Part shown: piece after piece, positions 41,718 through 49,341 of the stretch | Layout: every line of letters starts with the position of its first letter | Position numbering within the stretch: position 1 is the first letter of the stretch | Assembly: GCF_002234595.1 (NCBI RefSeq) | Contig: NZ_NMUL01000031.1 | Span: 1 to 64,000 of the forward strand | Length of the DNA: 64,000 nucleotides | Direction: 5' to 3' | Origin: Amycolatopsis vastitatis | Lineage (GTDB): Bacteria > Actinomycetota > Actinomycetes > Mycobacteriales > Pseudonocardiaceae | The notes under the pieces: model-generated | Databases searched by the model: none | Seen by the model: the letters and a program-made list of their open reading frames with translations, nothing else | Told to the model about the DNA's origin: nothing | Translations under genes and position numbers: made by a program

Positions 41718-41777
41718 ACGGACGGCAGTACCGCGTCAAGGCGGGAAAGCGTGCCTTGACCCGGCACTACCGTCCGT
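41718..41777. repeat. 60-base imperfect hairpin between the 47 bp repeats
   Basis: ACGGACGG...GTCAAGGC on the left (41718-41742) pairs with GCCTTGAC...CCGTCCGT on the right (41753-41777), with a few mismatches in the middle and a 10-base loop. It could be a structured RNA or the core of an extragenic element. Confidence 0.7.
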
Positions 41778-41898
41778 GTTCTGGCTTCGTATCGGGGTTG
41801 CGGGGAGGGGTCTGGGTGGGGCGCCGGTCATGCCATCCACGTGCTCTCACGCCGGTGAGGCACCTGAAAGGAGGCGCTACGACTTTGCCGGAACCCTG

Positions 41899-41945
41899 CC
41901 TGGGAGCGGTGGGGGATGTTCTCGGGGCGGGGCTTCGGCAAAGTC
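41899..41945. repeat. 47 bp direct repeat, copy B
   Basis: Second copy of the 41626-41672 segment, 273 bp downstream, differing at three positions. The two copies bound a unit of about 320 bp with the hairpin inside. Confidence 0.85.
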
Positions 41946-42001
41946 GGTTACTGCTGCGGTGTTCCGGTGGTGGAAGCGGGTGCTTCGAGCTGCTCGCCGG
42001 T

Positions 42002-42055
42002 GTCGTGAATGAGTCATTCAGGACGTGCGGAGGTCCTGAATGACTCATTCACGAC
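42002..42055. repeat. Long perfect extragenic palindrome, 23 bp arms
   Basis: The arm starting GTCGTGAATGAGTCATTCAG (42002-42024) pairs exactly with 42033-42055 around an 8-base loop. The arm itself contains the palindromic core TGAATGAGTCATTCA. No T tract follows. Confidence 0.9.
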
Positions 42056-42120
42056 CTTCGGAACCACGGCCGCGCTCGACGACCGGCGGCCAAGGGGCCG
42101 AGCCGGGCGATGCGCTGGGT

Positions 42121-42173
42121 GTCATGAACGACTCGTTCCTGTCGTCGGACGTCATGAACGACTCGTTCATGAC
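42121..42173. repeat. Paired palindromic repeat, 30 bp period
   Basis: GTCATGAACGACTCGTTC occurs at 42121-42138 and 42151-42168; the second copy extends to a perfect inverted repeat, GTCATGAACGA-C-TCGTTCATGAC (42151-42173). Its core TGAACGACTCGTTCA is a close variant of the core at 42002-42055, so the two belong to one family. Confidence 0.85.
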
Positions 42174-42281
42174 ATCCCAGCGGCCGCCACACGCCAAGCG
42201 GACGTGCGTTTCCGGAGTCCGGGGGCACGACTCTGCCGGGAAGGCGGGGCCACAGTGAGCCGGTTGTGACCGGCCGCAAGG

Positions 42282-43733
42282 TCACGACGTCGCAGCGGCG
42301 TGGAGGGAAACGTCCGGCACCGGGACATCCCCGATCCACCGGCGCACCGCCTCGGCCAGACCCGCATCACCGGAACCAGACGACGCAACCCAAGCGACAT
42401 GGCCGTCCGGTCGCAGCAGCACCGCGTCGATGTCCGAAGTGGACGGACTCGACGCCGTGACCACGTCGACCGCCGTCGACCATGACGCGAATGCGCCCGT
42501 CAGGTCCAGCAGCACCGGCCGCCCGGAACGCAGCAGCGCGGCCAGGTGCGTTTCCGTCCCGGAGACCGTCAACGGCACGTCCGGTGCCAAGCGGCCCAGC
42601 CACGGGTGCCCGCCCGGCTCGTAGCAGGCGTCCAGCCCGGTGATGATCTCGGCGAGCGCGCGGTTGCCCGCCGGGTGCGCGGCGACGCGGCGCATCAGGT
42701 CGGCCCACGGCTCCGCGCCGGCCTCCTCGAGCGCCACCTGGGCCCGCGTGTTCGCGAGGATCCGCTCGCCCGCCGCGTGCCGCTCCTCGTGATAGGTGTC
42801 GAGGAGGCCCGGCGGCGCCGTTCCGAGTACCGTCGCCGCGAGCTTCCAGCCGAGGTTGAACGCGTCATCGAGGGCGACGTTCACGCCGATCGCCCCCGCC
42901 GGCGGGTGGATGTGCGCCGCGTCGCCCGCGAGCAGGACGCGTCCGGCGCGATACCGGGAGGCCAGCCGTGCCGCGTCGCCGAACCGGCTCAGCCAGCGGG
43001 GGGCCCGCAGTTCGACGTGCCGGCCCAGCACGGCGTCCACCTGCGCCTGGAGGCGGTCCAGCGTGACCGGCGTGTCCTTGTCCGACGGCGGGTCGTCCTC
43101 CCGGACGACGATCCGGACGTACCCGGGCCGCGGGATGACGAACACGCTTCGGCCGTCCGGCCCCGCCGAAGGCCCGTAGGGCAGTTCGCATTCGACGTCG
43201 CCGAGCAGCGCGAACCAGCGCGCGTCGACGCCGGGGAAGGCGATGCCCGCCTGCTTGCGCACCGTGCTGCGCCCGCCGTCGCACCCCGCGAGGTACCGGG
43301 ACCGGAATCGTCCATTGTGGACCTCGGATGTGACTCCGTCGTCGTCCTGGGTGAACGACCGCAGTTCGTGCCCGCGCAGGATTTCGGCGCCGAGGGCGAG
43401 GGCCCGCGCCTCCAGGACCTCCTCCACGCGGGTCTGCGGGATGCCCAGGGAGAACGGGTGGTCCGTCGCCGCGTCCGCGAGCAGCAACGGCCCGGGCAGG
43501 CCGGTGACCGGCGCGTGCGGCACCCGGTGGCCCTCCGCGACCAGTCCTTCGGCCAGCCCTCGGCGGGCCAGCAGGTCCAGCGAGCGCGCATTCAGGTTGA
43601 AACCGCGGCAGTACGGCGGGCGCTCGGGGTGGCGTTCGACGATCGTGGTGCGGACGCCGGCCAGCGCGAGCTCCGCGGCGAGCAGCAGGCCGGCGGGGCC
43701 GGCGCCGGCGATGAGGACGTCGGTTTCGGGCAT
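42282..43733 (-). CDS. FAD-dependent aromatic-type monooxygenase
   Basis: A 483-residue flavoprotein of the PHBH/PgaE class (group A): the FAD-binding GxGxxG in VLIAGAGPAGLLLAAELALAG, RVEEVLEARALALG, the DG motif GCDGGRSTVRKQAG and GDAAHIHPPAGAIGVNVALDDAFNLGWKLAA. The C-terminal 100 residues form a thioredoxin-like tail as in rifampicin- and polyketide-hydroxylating members. It hydroxylates an aromatic or polyketide substrate with NAD(P)H and oxygen. A PadR regulator gene lies 10 bases upstream on the same strand, so they form an operon. Confidence 0.9.
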   Translation of the reverse strand: MPETDVLIAGAGPAGLLLAAELALAGVRTTIVERHPERPPYCRGFNLNARSLDLLARRGLAEGLVAEGHRVPHAPVTGLPGPLLLADAATDHPFSLGIPQTRVEEVLEARALALGAEILRGHELRSFTQDDDGVTSEVHNGRFRSRYLAGCDGGRSTVRKQAGIAFPGVDARWFALLGDVECELPYGPSAGPDGRSVFVIPRPGYVRIVVREDDPPSDKDTPVTLDRLQAQVDAVLGRHVELRAPRWLSRFGDAARLASRYRAGRVLLAGDAAHIHPPAGAIGVNVALDDAFNLGWKLAATVLGTAPPGLLDTYHEERHAAGERILANTRAQVALEEAGAEPWADLMRRVAAHPAGNRALAEIITGLDACYEPGGHPWLGRLAPDVPLTVSGTETHLAALLRSGRPVLLDLTGAFASWSTAVDVVTASSPSTSDIDAVLLRPDGHVAWVASSGSGDAGLAEAVRRWIGDVPVPDVSLHAAATS

Positions 43734-43743
43734 GGGCTTCCCC

Positions 43744-44316
43744 TCAGAAGTGTTCGGGCCAGGGCAGGGAGCCGGACCGGATTTCGGCGGCGGTCCGGCG
43801 GGCCCAGTCGAGTTCGGCCCGCCAGGCGTGCCGGACGAACTCGACCTCGATCATGAACAGCCGAGGCGCCCCCTTGCCGACGGTCCCGGCCAGCGCCGTG
43901 TCCGCGCCGTCGATGCGTTCGGCGAGGTGACGCGCGCGTTCCTCCAGTGCGTCGGCGGCGCGTTCCGGGCCGAGCGCGCCGAGGTAGCTCACGGCCGCGA
44001 CGAACTTCGGGTACTCCGCCACCGGCTCGCGGACCAGTTCGTCGAGCCAGGCGACGAACTCCTGGCGGCCGAGTTCGGTGTGGGCGTAGACGGTCCGTTC
44101 CGGCCGGTTGCCTTCCCGGACCGTTTCGACGGGCTCGATCCAGCGGTGCTTCGCCAGCGACTCCACCGTGTCGTAGAGCGAGCCGGGGTTGATCTTGAAC
44201 GTCGAGTCCTTGTACCGCTCGCGCAGCGTGGACGCCATTTCGTACGGGTGCATCGGGCGTTCCAGCAGCAGGCCGAGCAGGGCCAGGGCGAGGGTGTTGC
44301 GGATCTTGCGCGGCAC
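43744..44316 (-). CDS. PadR-family transcriptional regulator
   Basis: A 190-residue regulator: winged helix at 5-80 (LALALLGLLLERPMHPYEMASTLRERYKDSTFKINPGSLYDTVESLAKHRWIEP) with the PadR-type 'GSLY-TVE-L' recognition helix, then a C-terminal coiled dimer domain. PadR proteins usually respond to phenolic or drug-like compounds and control neighbouring detoxification genes, here the FAD monooxygenase. The start is GTG 44316 with a palindrome 15 bases upstream. Confidence 0.9.
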   Translation of the reverse strand: MPRKIRNTLALALLGLLLERPMHPYEMASTLRERYKDSTFKINPGSLYDTVESLAKHRWIEPVETVREGNRPERTVYAHTELGRQEFVAWLDELVREPVAEYPKFVAAVSYLGALGPERAADALEERARHLAERIDGADTALAGTVGKGAPRLFMIEVEFVRHAWRAELDWARRTAAEIRSGSLPWPEHF

Positions 44317-44330
44317 TAGTCGCTCCCTAT

Positions 44331-44346
44331 TAGTCGGAACCGACTA
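44331..44346. promoter_or_regulatory. PadR operator candidate
   Basis: TAGTCGG-AA-CCGACTA (44331-44346), a 7 bp inverted repeat, with a further TAGTCG half-site at 44318-44323. It is placed just upstream of the padR-type start, suitable for autoregulation. Confidence 0.7.
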
Positions 44347-44396
44347 TACGACGTCCGTCAAGCCAGGTGTTCGACGCAGGTGCGCAGCAGATCCGC

Positions 44397-45173
44397 CTAG
44401 AAGCGTGTGTTCTTCTGCCAATGGTGGAAAAGGGCCGCGTCGCCGGACACGGTCAGCCGTGGGTCGTCCGCGGCGAGGCGCCGGGACAGCGCGAGGAGCA
44501 GGTCGGCCGCGCGGCCTTCGACGACGACGTCGGCCTGGGCATCGGCGGGTTCGTGGCTCACCTCGACCGCCGACGGCGTCCGCCGGGCCACCCACCCGAA
44601 CCCGGGTTCGGTGGCCTGGAACAGCAAGGTCTCGCCGGTTCCCCGCAGCGGCGTCCGGTCCAGCGCCGGGTGCTGGAACCGCGAGAAGACGGCCACCAGG
44701 TCGAGGCCCTCGGAGATCCCGTCCGCGGCGAGCTCGGCGTCGACGTCGTACGGGGTGCCCGTGGTGAAGGCCGCGTCCGCGCGGTGGACGACCGTTTCGT
44801 GGGTCAGGCGCCGCGTCCAGAACCCGGCGCGCCGGTCGGGCGTCCAGGTCGACGTCGGCGTCTCGGGGCCGACCTCGGTCACCGCGGCGACGAGCCGTTC
44901 CGCGCCGTCGCGGAGCCAGCCGCCGAGCGCTTCGAACCCGGGCGGGTCGTCGACGGTGACGGCGTCGAACGGCACATAGCCGGTGGGCCGGCTCGCGACG
45001 ATCGCGGCGGCCTTGTGGTACGCCAGCCCGACGTGGCAGGCCAGGTCGCGCAGTGTCCACTCGGGACAGTTCGGGACGCGCAGCTCCGGATCGGCGCCCG
45101 CGATCGCCGTCCCGAACCGCTCCGCTTCGTGGACGAGGGCGACGGCCAGCCGGTCGTGGCTCAAGGGGTTCAC
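44397..45173 (-). CDS. Maleylpyruvate isomerase-family mycothiol-dependent enzyme
   Basis: A 258-residue protein with a DinB-like four-helix N-terminal domain (LVHEAERFGTAIAGADPELRVPNCPEWTLRDLACHVGLAYHKAA, with metal-ligand His in CHVGLAYH and HETVVHRADA) and a C-terminal alpha/beta domain. This is the mycothiol-dependent maleylpyruvate isomerase type, which uses mycothiol as cofactor; mycothiol is restricted to actinobacteria. True maleylpyruvate activity is not certain. GTG 45173 is chosen since upstream sequence lacks the family pattern. Confidence 0.87.
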   Translation of the reverse strand: MNPLSHDRLAVALVHEAERFGTAIAGADPELRVPNCPEWTLRDLACHVGLAYHKAAAIVASRPTGYVPFDAVTVDDPPGFEALGGWLRDGAERLVAAVTEVGPETPTSTWTPDRRAGFWTRRLTHETVVHRADAAFTTGTPYDVDAELAADGISEGLDLVAVFSRFQHPALDRTPLRGTGETLLFQATEPGFGWVARRTPSAVEVSHEPADAQADVVVEGRAADLLLALSRRLAADDPRLTVSGDAALFHHWQKNTRF

Positions 45174-45290
45174 CAGGCCACCGTAGGTGTTCCGGCGGGG
45201 TCCGTGGGGGCGTGATCGTCTGCCCCGAAGGTCACCTCGCGGGACCTCGACGGTCACCGCGGGGTGGCGGATGATCCGTAGAGTGGCCGG

Positions 45291-46445
45291 GTGACTGGGG
45301 AACTGAAACGAGCCCGGGTGGGCGTTTCGGTCGTGTTCGCGGTGTGCGGTGCGGCGTTCGCGACCTGGCTGGCCCGGGTCCCGGCGGTGCAGGGGCAGCT
45401 CGGGCTGAGCACGGGCGAACTGGCGACCGGGCTGTTCGGCCTCGCCGCCGGGTCGGTGCTGGCGCTGCTGGGCGCGGGGGCGCTGCTCGCCCGGATCGGC
45501 AGCCGCGCGGCCGTCGTGCTGGGCGCCGTCGTCCTGTGCGCCGGGCTGCCGCTGGTCGCGTTCGCGTGGGCGGCGCCGGTGTTCGTCGCCGCGCTCGTCG
45601 TGCTCGGGGTGGGCAACAGCCTGCTCGACGTCGCGATGAACGCGCACGCGGCCCGCGTCGAGGACGGCTACGGGCGCCCGATCTTCGCCGGCTTCCACGC
45701 TTTCTGGAACATCGGCGGCCTCGCCGGCTCAGGCGTCGACGCGCTGATGGAGGCCGCGCACGTTCCGGTGTCCGTGCACTTCCCGGTCGCCGGCGCGATT
45801 CTGCTCGCGCTCGCGCTGTGGGCGGCGCGGACCCGGTTCCTCGACGGCGCCGACCGCGGCCAGGGCGACGCGGCGTTCGCGTGGCCGAGCCGGGCGCTGG
45901 TGCCGCTGGGCGCGATCGCGTTCTGCGGGTTCGTCGCGGAAGGCGCGGTCAACAGCTGGAGCGCGGTGTACCTCGCCGACGTCACCGGTGCGACGCCCGC
46001 GCTCGCCTCGCTCGGCTACTTCGCCTTCTCCGTGACGATGATCGCGGTCCGCCTGGTCGCCGACCGTGTCGTGGCGCGGACGGGCGCGGTGCGGTTCGTC
46101 CGCGTCGCGACCATCGTCGCGGTACTGGGCTTCACCGTGGTCCTCGCCGTGCCGTGGCCGGTCGCGGGGGTGTTCGGCTTCGCGGTGGCCGGGCTCGGCG
46201 TGGCCGGGATCGTGCCGATCGCATGGAGCGTGGCGAGCCGGAAGCAGGCGGACGCGCCGGGCCGGGCGGTCGCCGCCGTCGCGGCCTGCGGGTACCTGGG
46301 CTTCCTGGTCGAACCGGTGCTGGTCGGGGCACTCGCCACCCGCGTCGGCCTGCACTGGGCGTTGTCGTCGGCGGCCGTGGTCACTTTCGGGATCCTGTTC
46401 CTCGCACCTTCGCTGCGGGTGCGCGAAGCGGCGCTCACGCGGTGA
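45291..46445 (+). CDS. MFS transporter (YbjJ-like)
   Basis: A 384-residue transporter with 12 predicted helices. GVSVVFAVCGAAFATWLARVPAVQGQLGLSTGELATGLFGLAAG and VLGVGNSLLDVAMNAHAARVE are typical of the YbjJ-like branch, and AFCGFVAEGAVNSWSAVYL opens the second half. Substrate unknown; some relatives export drugs or sugars. GTG 45291 follows TAGAGT by six bases. Its stop overlaps the convergent XRE regulator by 11 bp. Confidence 0.9.
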   Translation: MTGELKRARVGVSVVFAVCGAAFATWLARVPAVQGQLGLSTGELATGLFGLAAGSVLALLGAGALLARIGSRAAVVLGAVVLCAGLPLVAFAWAAPVFVAALVVLGVGNSLLDVAMNAHAARVEDGYGRPIFAGFHAFWNIGGLAGSGVDALMEAAHVPVSVHFPVAGAILLALALWAARTRFLDGADRGQGDAAFAWPSRALVPLGAIAFCGFVAEGAVNSWSAVYLADVTGATPALASLGYFAFSVTMIAVRLVADRVVARTGAVRFVRVATIVAVLGFTVVLAVPWPVAGVFGFAVAGLGVAGIVPIAWSVASRKQADAPGRAVAAVAACGYLGFLVEPVLVGALATRVGLHWALSSAAVVTFGILFLAPSLRVREAALTR

Positions 46446-47235
46446 GAGCCCGAAGCCGGCGCAGGCCCTCGGCCGACGAGGTGCCCGGCGCCGCCGTGTA
46501 GACGAGGAGCCGGTGCTCGTGGCCCGGGACGGCGAGGATTTCGCAGTCGAGCTCCAGCGGGCCCGCGACCGGGTGGACGGTCCGCTTGGTCAGCGTCCGC
46601 TGGACGACGACCTCCCGTTCCGCCCACAGCCGGGCGAACTCCGGGCTCTCCGCCAGAAGTTCGTCGACGAGCGATCGGACCGCCGGATCGGCCGGGTACC
46701 GCCCGCCCGCACGCAGGTCGGCGACGCACAGCCGGGCCAGTTCGAGCCGGTTGCCGGTGATCGTGTCGCCGGTGTCGAACAGCCGGCGCAGCCGGTTGCG
46801 GTCCGGGGCCGGGAGCGCCGCCGGGTCGCCGATCAGCGCGACCAGCATCCGGTTCCAGGCCAGCAGGTCGTAGCGCGCGTCGATCACCATCGCCGGCACG
46901 TCGTCGAGGCGGTCCAGCAGGCGCAGGACGTTCCCGGGCACCGGCCGTGGCGCCGGCACGGCCACCGGACCGGCCAGCCGCCGGAGGTAGGCGTGCTCGT
47001 CGGCGGTCAGCCGCAGCGCACGCCCGAGCGCGCCGAGGACCTGCTCCGACGGCCGTGGGCCCCGGCCCTGTTCGAGCCGCACGTAGTAGTCGACGGAAAT
47101 CCCGGCCAGCAGCGCCACTTCGGTGCGCCGCAACCCGGGCGTTTGCCGACGGCCGCCGGGAGCCAGGCCGACGTCGGCGGGGCGCAGCCGGGCCCGCCGG
47201 CTGCGCAGGAACCCGCCCAGCTCGATCCGGTCCAT
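46435..47235 (-). CDS. XRE-family regulator with MmyB-type ligand domain
   Basis: A 266-residue regulator: helix-turn-helix at about 10-75 (LGGFLRSRRARLRPADVG, TPGLRRTEVALLAGISVDYYVRLEQGRGPRPSEQVLGALGRAL) and a MmyB-like PAS-type domain (VPAMVIDARYDLLAWNRMLVAL...EFARLWAEREV), which in related proteins binds fatty acids. It is divergent from an NmrA-like gene 78 bp away, its likely target. It overlaps the convergent MFS gene at the 3' end. Confidence 0.92.
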   Translation of the reverse strand: MDRIELGGFLRSRRARLRPADVGLAPGGRRQTPGLRRTEVALLAGISVDYYVRLEQGRGPRPSEQVLGALGRALRLTADEHAYLRRLAGPVAVPAPRPVPGNVLRLLDRLDDVPAMVIDARYDLLAWNRMLVALIGDPAALPAPDRNRLRRLFDTGDTITGNRLELARLCVADLRAGGRYPADPAVRSLVDELLAESPEFARLWAEREVVVQRTLTKRTVHPVAGPLELDCEILAVPGHEHRLLVYTAAPGTSSAEGLRRLRALTA

Positions 47236-47313
47236 GATCCCATCATCACCCCGTGGCGGGGTGGTACCGCCAGTGCCTACCCCGCGCCGTCCGCGCCGGA
47301 CGAGCCTGGGCGC

Positions 47314-48165
47314 ATGACGATTCTGGTGACCGGCGCCCGCGGGACGATCGCTCGCGCGCTGGTGGGACAACTGCTCGATGCCGGACACGAAGTGCGCGCC
47401 GCCGGCCGGGAGCCGGGCCGCGCCCGGATGCCCGCCGGTGTCGAGGTGGTCGCGGCCGACCTGGCCCGGCCCGGGAACTGGGACGCGGCCCTGAACGGCG
47501 TGTCGGCGGCGTTCCTCTACGCGGGAACCGCCGGTCTGGGCGGGTTCCTCGCCCGGGCGGGCAGCCTGGCGCACGTCGTCGTGCTGTCGGCCGCGGGCGC
47601 CGATCCCGGAGCCGACGACGCCATCGCCCGCGCCCACGGCGAAGCCGAACAGGCGGTGCGCGATTCGGGAATCCCGTGGACGTTCCTGCGCCCAGGCGGT
47701 TTCGCGGCCAACCGGCTGGTGTGGGCGCAGCCGATCCGCGCGACGGGCGTGGTGCGCGACCCGTTCCCGGACTCGCACGCGGCGCTGATCCACGAGGCGG
47801 ACATCGCCGCCGTCGCCGCGTGCGCGCTGACGTCGTCCGGCCATGTCGGTGCGGAGTACACGCTGACCGGGCCGGAGTCGTCCACTGTGCGGCACCAGGC
47901 CGCGCTGATCGGCCGGGCGGCCGGGCGCGAGGTCCGCGTCGAGAGGCAGGATCTCGACGACTACCGCCGCGAGCTGACCGCGCTGTTCGCGGCCCGCGGC
48001 CTCGGTCGCGTGGGTGCGGCCGACGTCGTCGAAGCGCGGATCCGGCGGCTGGCCGCGCTTGTCGACCGGCCTCAGCCGACGACGGAGACGGTCCGCGAAG
48101 TCACCGGCCGCCCGGCCCGGGGTTTCGCCGGGTGGGCTGCCGACCACGCGGCGGACTTCGCCTGA
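47314..48165 (+). CDS. NmrA-like NAD(P)-binding protein
   Basis: A 283-residue Rossmann protein of the NmrA/atypical SDR type: ILVTGARGTIARALVGQLLDAGHEVRAAGRE binds NAD(P), and HVVVLSAAGAD plus GIPWTFLRPGGFAANRLVWAQ replace the usual SDR Tyr-Lys site, so it may be a redox sensor or reductase. It is divergent from the MmyB-type regulator. Pairs of XRE-MmyB and an SDR are frequent in actinobacteria. Confidence 0.9.
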   Translation: MTILVTGARGTIARALVGQLLDAGHEVRAAGREPGRARMPAGVEVVAADLARPGNWDAALNGVSAAFLYAGTAGLGGFLARAGSLAHVVVLSAAGADPGADDAIARAHGEAEQAVRDSGIPWTFLRPGGFAANRLVWAQPIRATGVVRDPFPDSHAALIHEADIAAVAACALTSSGHVGAEYTLTGPESSTVRHQAALIGRAAGREVRVERQDLDDYRRELTALFAARGLGRVGAADVVEARIRRLAALVDRPQPTTETVREVTGRPARGFAGWAADHAADFA

Positions 48166-48169
48166 GCGG

Positions 48170-48799
48170 TCAGCTCTCGCGCTCGCGCAGGAGCCGCCGG
48201 ACGGCTTTCCGGTCGCCGTCGATCTCGACCCGGCCGTCGCCGATCGCGGCGTCGAGGTCCGACGGCGTTTCCAGCAGGGCGTTCAACGTCGGCGGGTCGG
48301 TCCGGATCGCGGCGTCCGGGGCGGCCGGTTCGCCCGGCTCGACGGTGAGCCGGCCCGGTTCGGTCCGGATCGTCCACACGCGAGCGTCCAGTTCGACGCG
48401 GTAGCAGGCGGTGCCGCGCGGCCGGGCGGCACCGCGGAGGAACAGCAGCACGGACGTGGTGCCGAGGTGCGCGGACCGGGGGAGCGGGACGCGGCCGCCC
48501 CACGCGCCGAGGGCGAGCACGACCGGCTCCAGCTCGCGGCCCCACCCGGTCAGTTCGTAGACCGTCGAGCCCGCCGGCGGTGGCAGCTTCCGGCGGGCGA
48601 CGACGCCGTGGCCCTCGAGCTCCCGGAGCCGGTCGGTGACCAGGTTCGAGCTCGCGCCCGGCAGCGCGCGCCGGACGTCGGAGAACCGCTGCGGCCCGAG
48701 CAGCAGCTCGCGCACCACGAGCAGCGCCCACCGTTCGCCGACGACGTCCAGCGCGCGCGCGATGGTGCAGGCGTCCTCGTAGCTCCGGCTCGTCGGCAT
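48170..48799 (-). CDS. HxlR-family winged-helix regulator with SCP2-like tail
   Basis: A 209-residue regulator: the HxlR motif CTIARALDVVGERWALLVVRELLLGPQRFSDVRRALPGASSNLVTDRLRELEGHGVV gives the winged helix (residues 10-90). The C-terminal 100 residues (AVWTIRTEPG and PPTLNALLETPSDLDAAIGDGRVEIDGD) look like the sterol-carrier/alkyl-binding domain fused to many HxlR proteins. It is divergent from the VOC-fold gene, with a palindrome upstream. Confidence 0.9.
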   Translation of the reverse strand: MPTSRSYEDACTIARALDVVGERWALLVVRELLLGPQRFSDVRRALPGASSNLVTDRLRELEGHGVVARRKLPPPAGSTVYELTGWGRELEPVVLALGAWGGRVPLPRSAHLGTTSVLLFLRGAARPRGTACYRVELDARVWTIRTEPGRLTVEPGEPAAPDAAIRTDPPTLNALLETPSDLDAAIGDGRVEIDGDRKAVRRLLRERES

Positions 48800-48818
48800 G
48801 GTTTCAAATTACCACTGT

Positions 48819-48838
48819 AAGGTTGTTTTTAACAACTT
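48819..48838. promoter_or_regulatory. HxlR operator candidate
   Basis: AAGGTTGTTTTTAACAACTT: inverted repeat GTTGTT (48822-48827) and AACAAC (48831-48836) with 3 bp spacing, in an unusually A/T-rich patch for this genome, between the divergent HxlR and VOC genes. Confidence 0.7.
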
Positions 48839-48881
48839 GATCGGCGTACGGTGGGTGACTCGATCCGACGGAAGGAACGTC

Positions 48882-49250
48882 ATGAGCCGACCGGTTGTGC
48901 ACTTCGAGATCATCGGGACCGACCCGACGCGGCTGCGCGGGTACTACGGCGAGCTGTTCGGCTGGGAGTTCGACACGTCCGGGCCGGTGTCGGACCAGGT
49001 GTCCGAGCCCGGCGGCTACGGGTTCGTGGAAACCGGCGGCATCCCGGGCGGCGTCGGCGGCGGTGCGAAACACGAGAGCCACGTCGTGTTCTACGTGGGC
49101 GTCCCGGACGTCGCGGCGGCGTTGGCGGAGGCCGAGCGGCTCGGCGGTACTCGCCGGATGGGCCCGGACCGCGTGGCGGGCCGGGACCTGGTGGTCGCCC
49201 ACTTCGCCGACCCCGACGGAAACCTGGTGGGACTGGCGGGCCCGGCCTAG
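48882..49250 (+). CDS. VOC-family (glyoxalase/bleomycin-resistance fold) protein
   Basis: A 122-residue VOC protein: VVHFEIIGTDPTRLRGYYGELFGWEF, ESHVVFYVGVPDVAAALAEAERLGG and HFADPDGNLVGLAGPA give the two beta-alpha-beta-beta-beta units with ligand positions His7 and the final Glu replaced by less usual residues. It may be a small enzyme or binding protein, likely controlled by the divergent HxlR regulator. ATG 48882 is preceded by GAAGGAA. Confidence 0.88.
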   Translation: MSRPVVHFEIIGTDPTRLRGYYGELFGWEFDTSGPVSDQVSEPGGYGFVETGGIPGGVGGGAKHESHVVFYVGVPDVAAALAEAERLGGTRRMGPDRVAGRDLVVAHFADPDGNLVGLAGPA

Positions 49251-49341
49251 GCGCGCGGGCGCTGCTCGGCCGCGCAGACGCGGAGCAACCCTGCCGCCTG
49301 GGCGGGGCACCACCCCGGCTGCCGCGTGCCAGACTTCGATC

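Larger units (their letters stand above)
41513..42281. other. Gene-free island of repeats and palindromes
   Basis: This 769-base stretch has no supported gene. It contains a 47 bp duplicated segment, a 60-base imperfect hairpin, a 23 bp-armed palindrome and a pair of 30 bp-spaced palindromic units, each listed below. Short open frames here only reflect the repeats. It lies between the GNAT gene and the 3' end of the FAD monooxygenase. Confidence 0.8.

Noticed and set aside
41718..41777. tRNA or known riboswitch at the hairpin region
   Set aside because: No T-loop, anticodon arm or known riboswitch consensus could be fitted; only a long imperfect stem is seen.
42009..42269. Small frames with repeated MNDSF/MTHS peptides
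   Set aside because: They are translations of the palindromic repeats on either strand, with no ribosome site or conservation evidence.
41513..42281. Biosynthetic gene cluster remnant next to the monooxygenase
   Set aside because: No ketosynthase, peptide synthetase, RiPP precursor or carrier protein is visible in the window; the flavoproteins are only paired with regulators.
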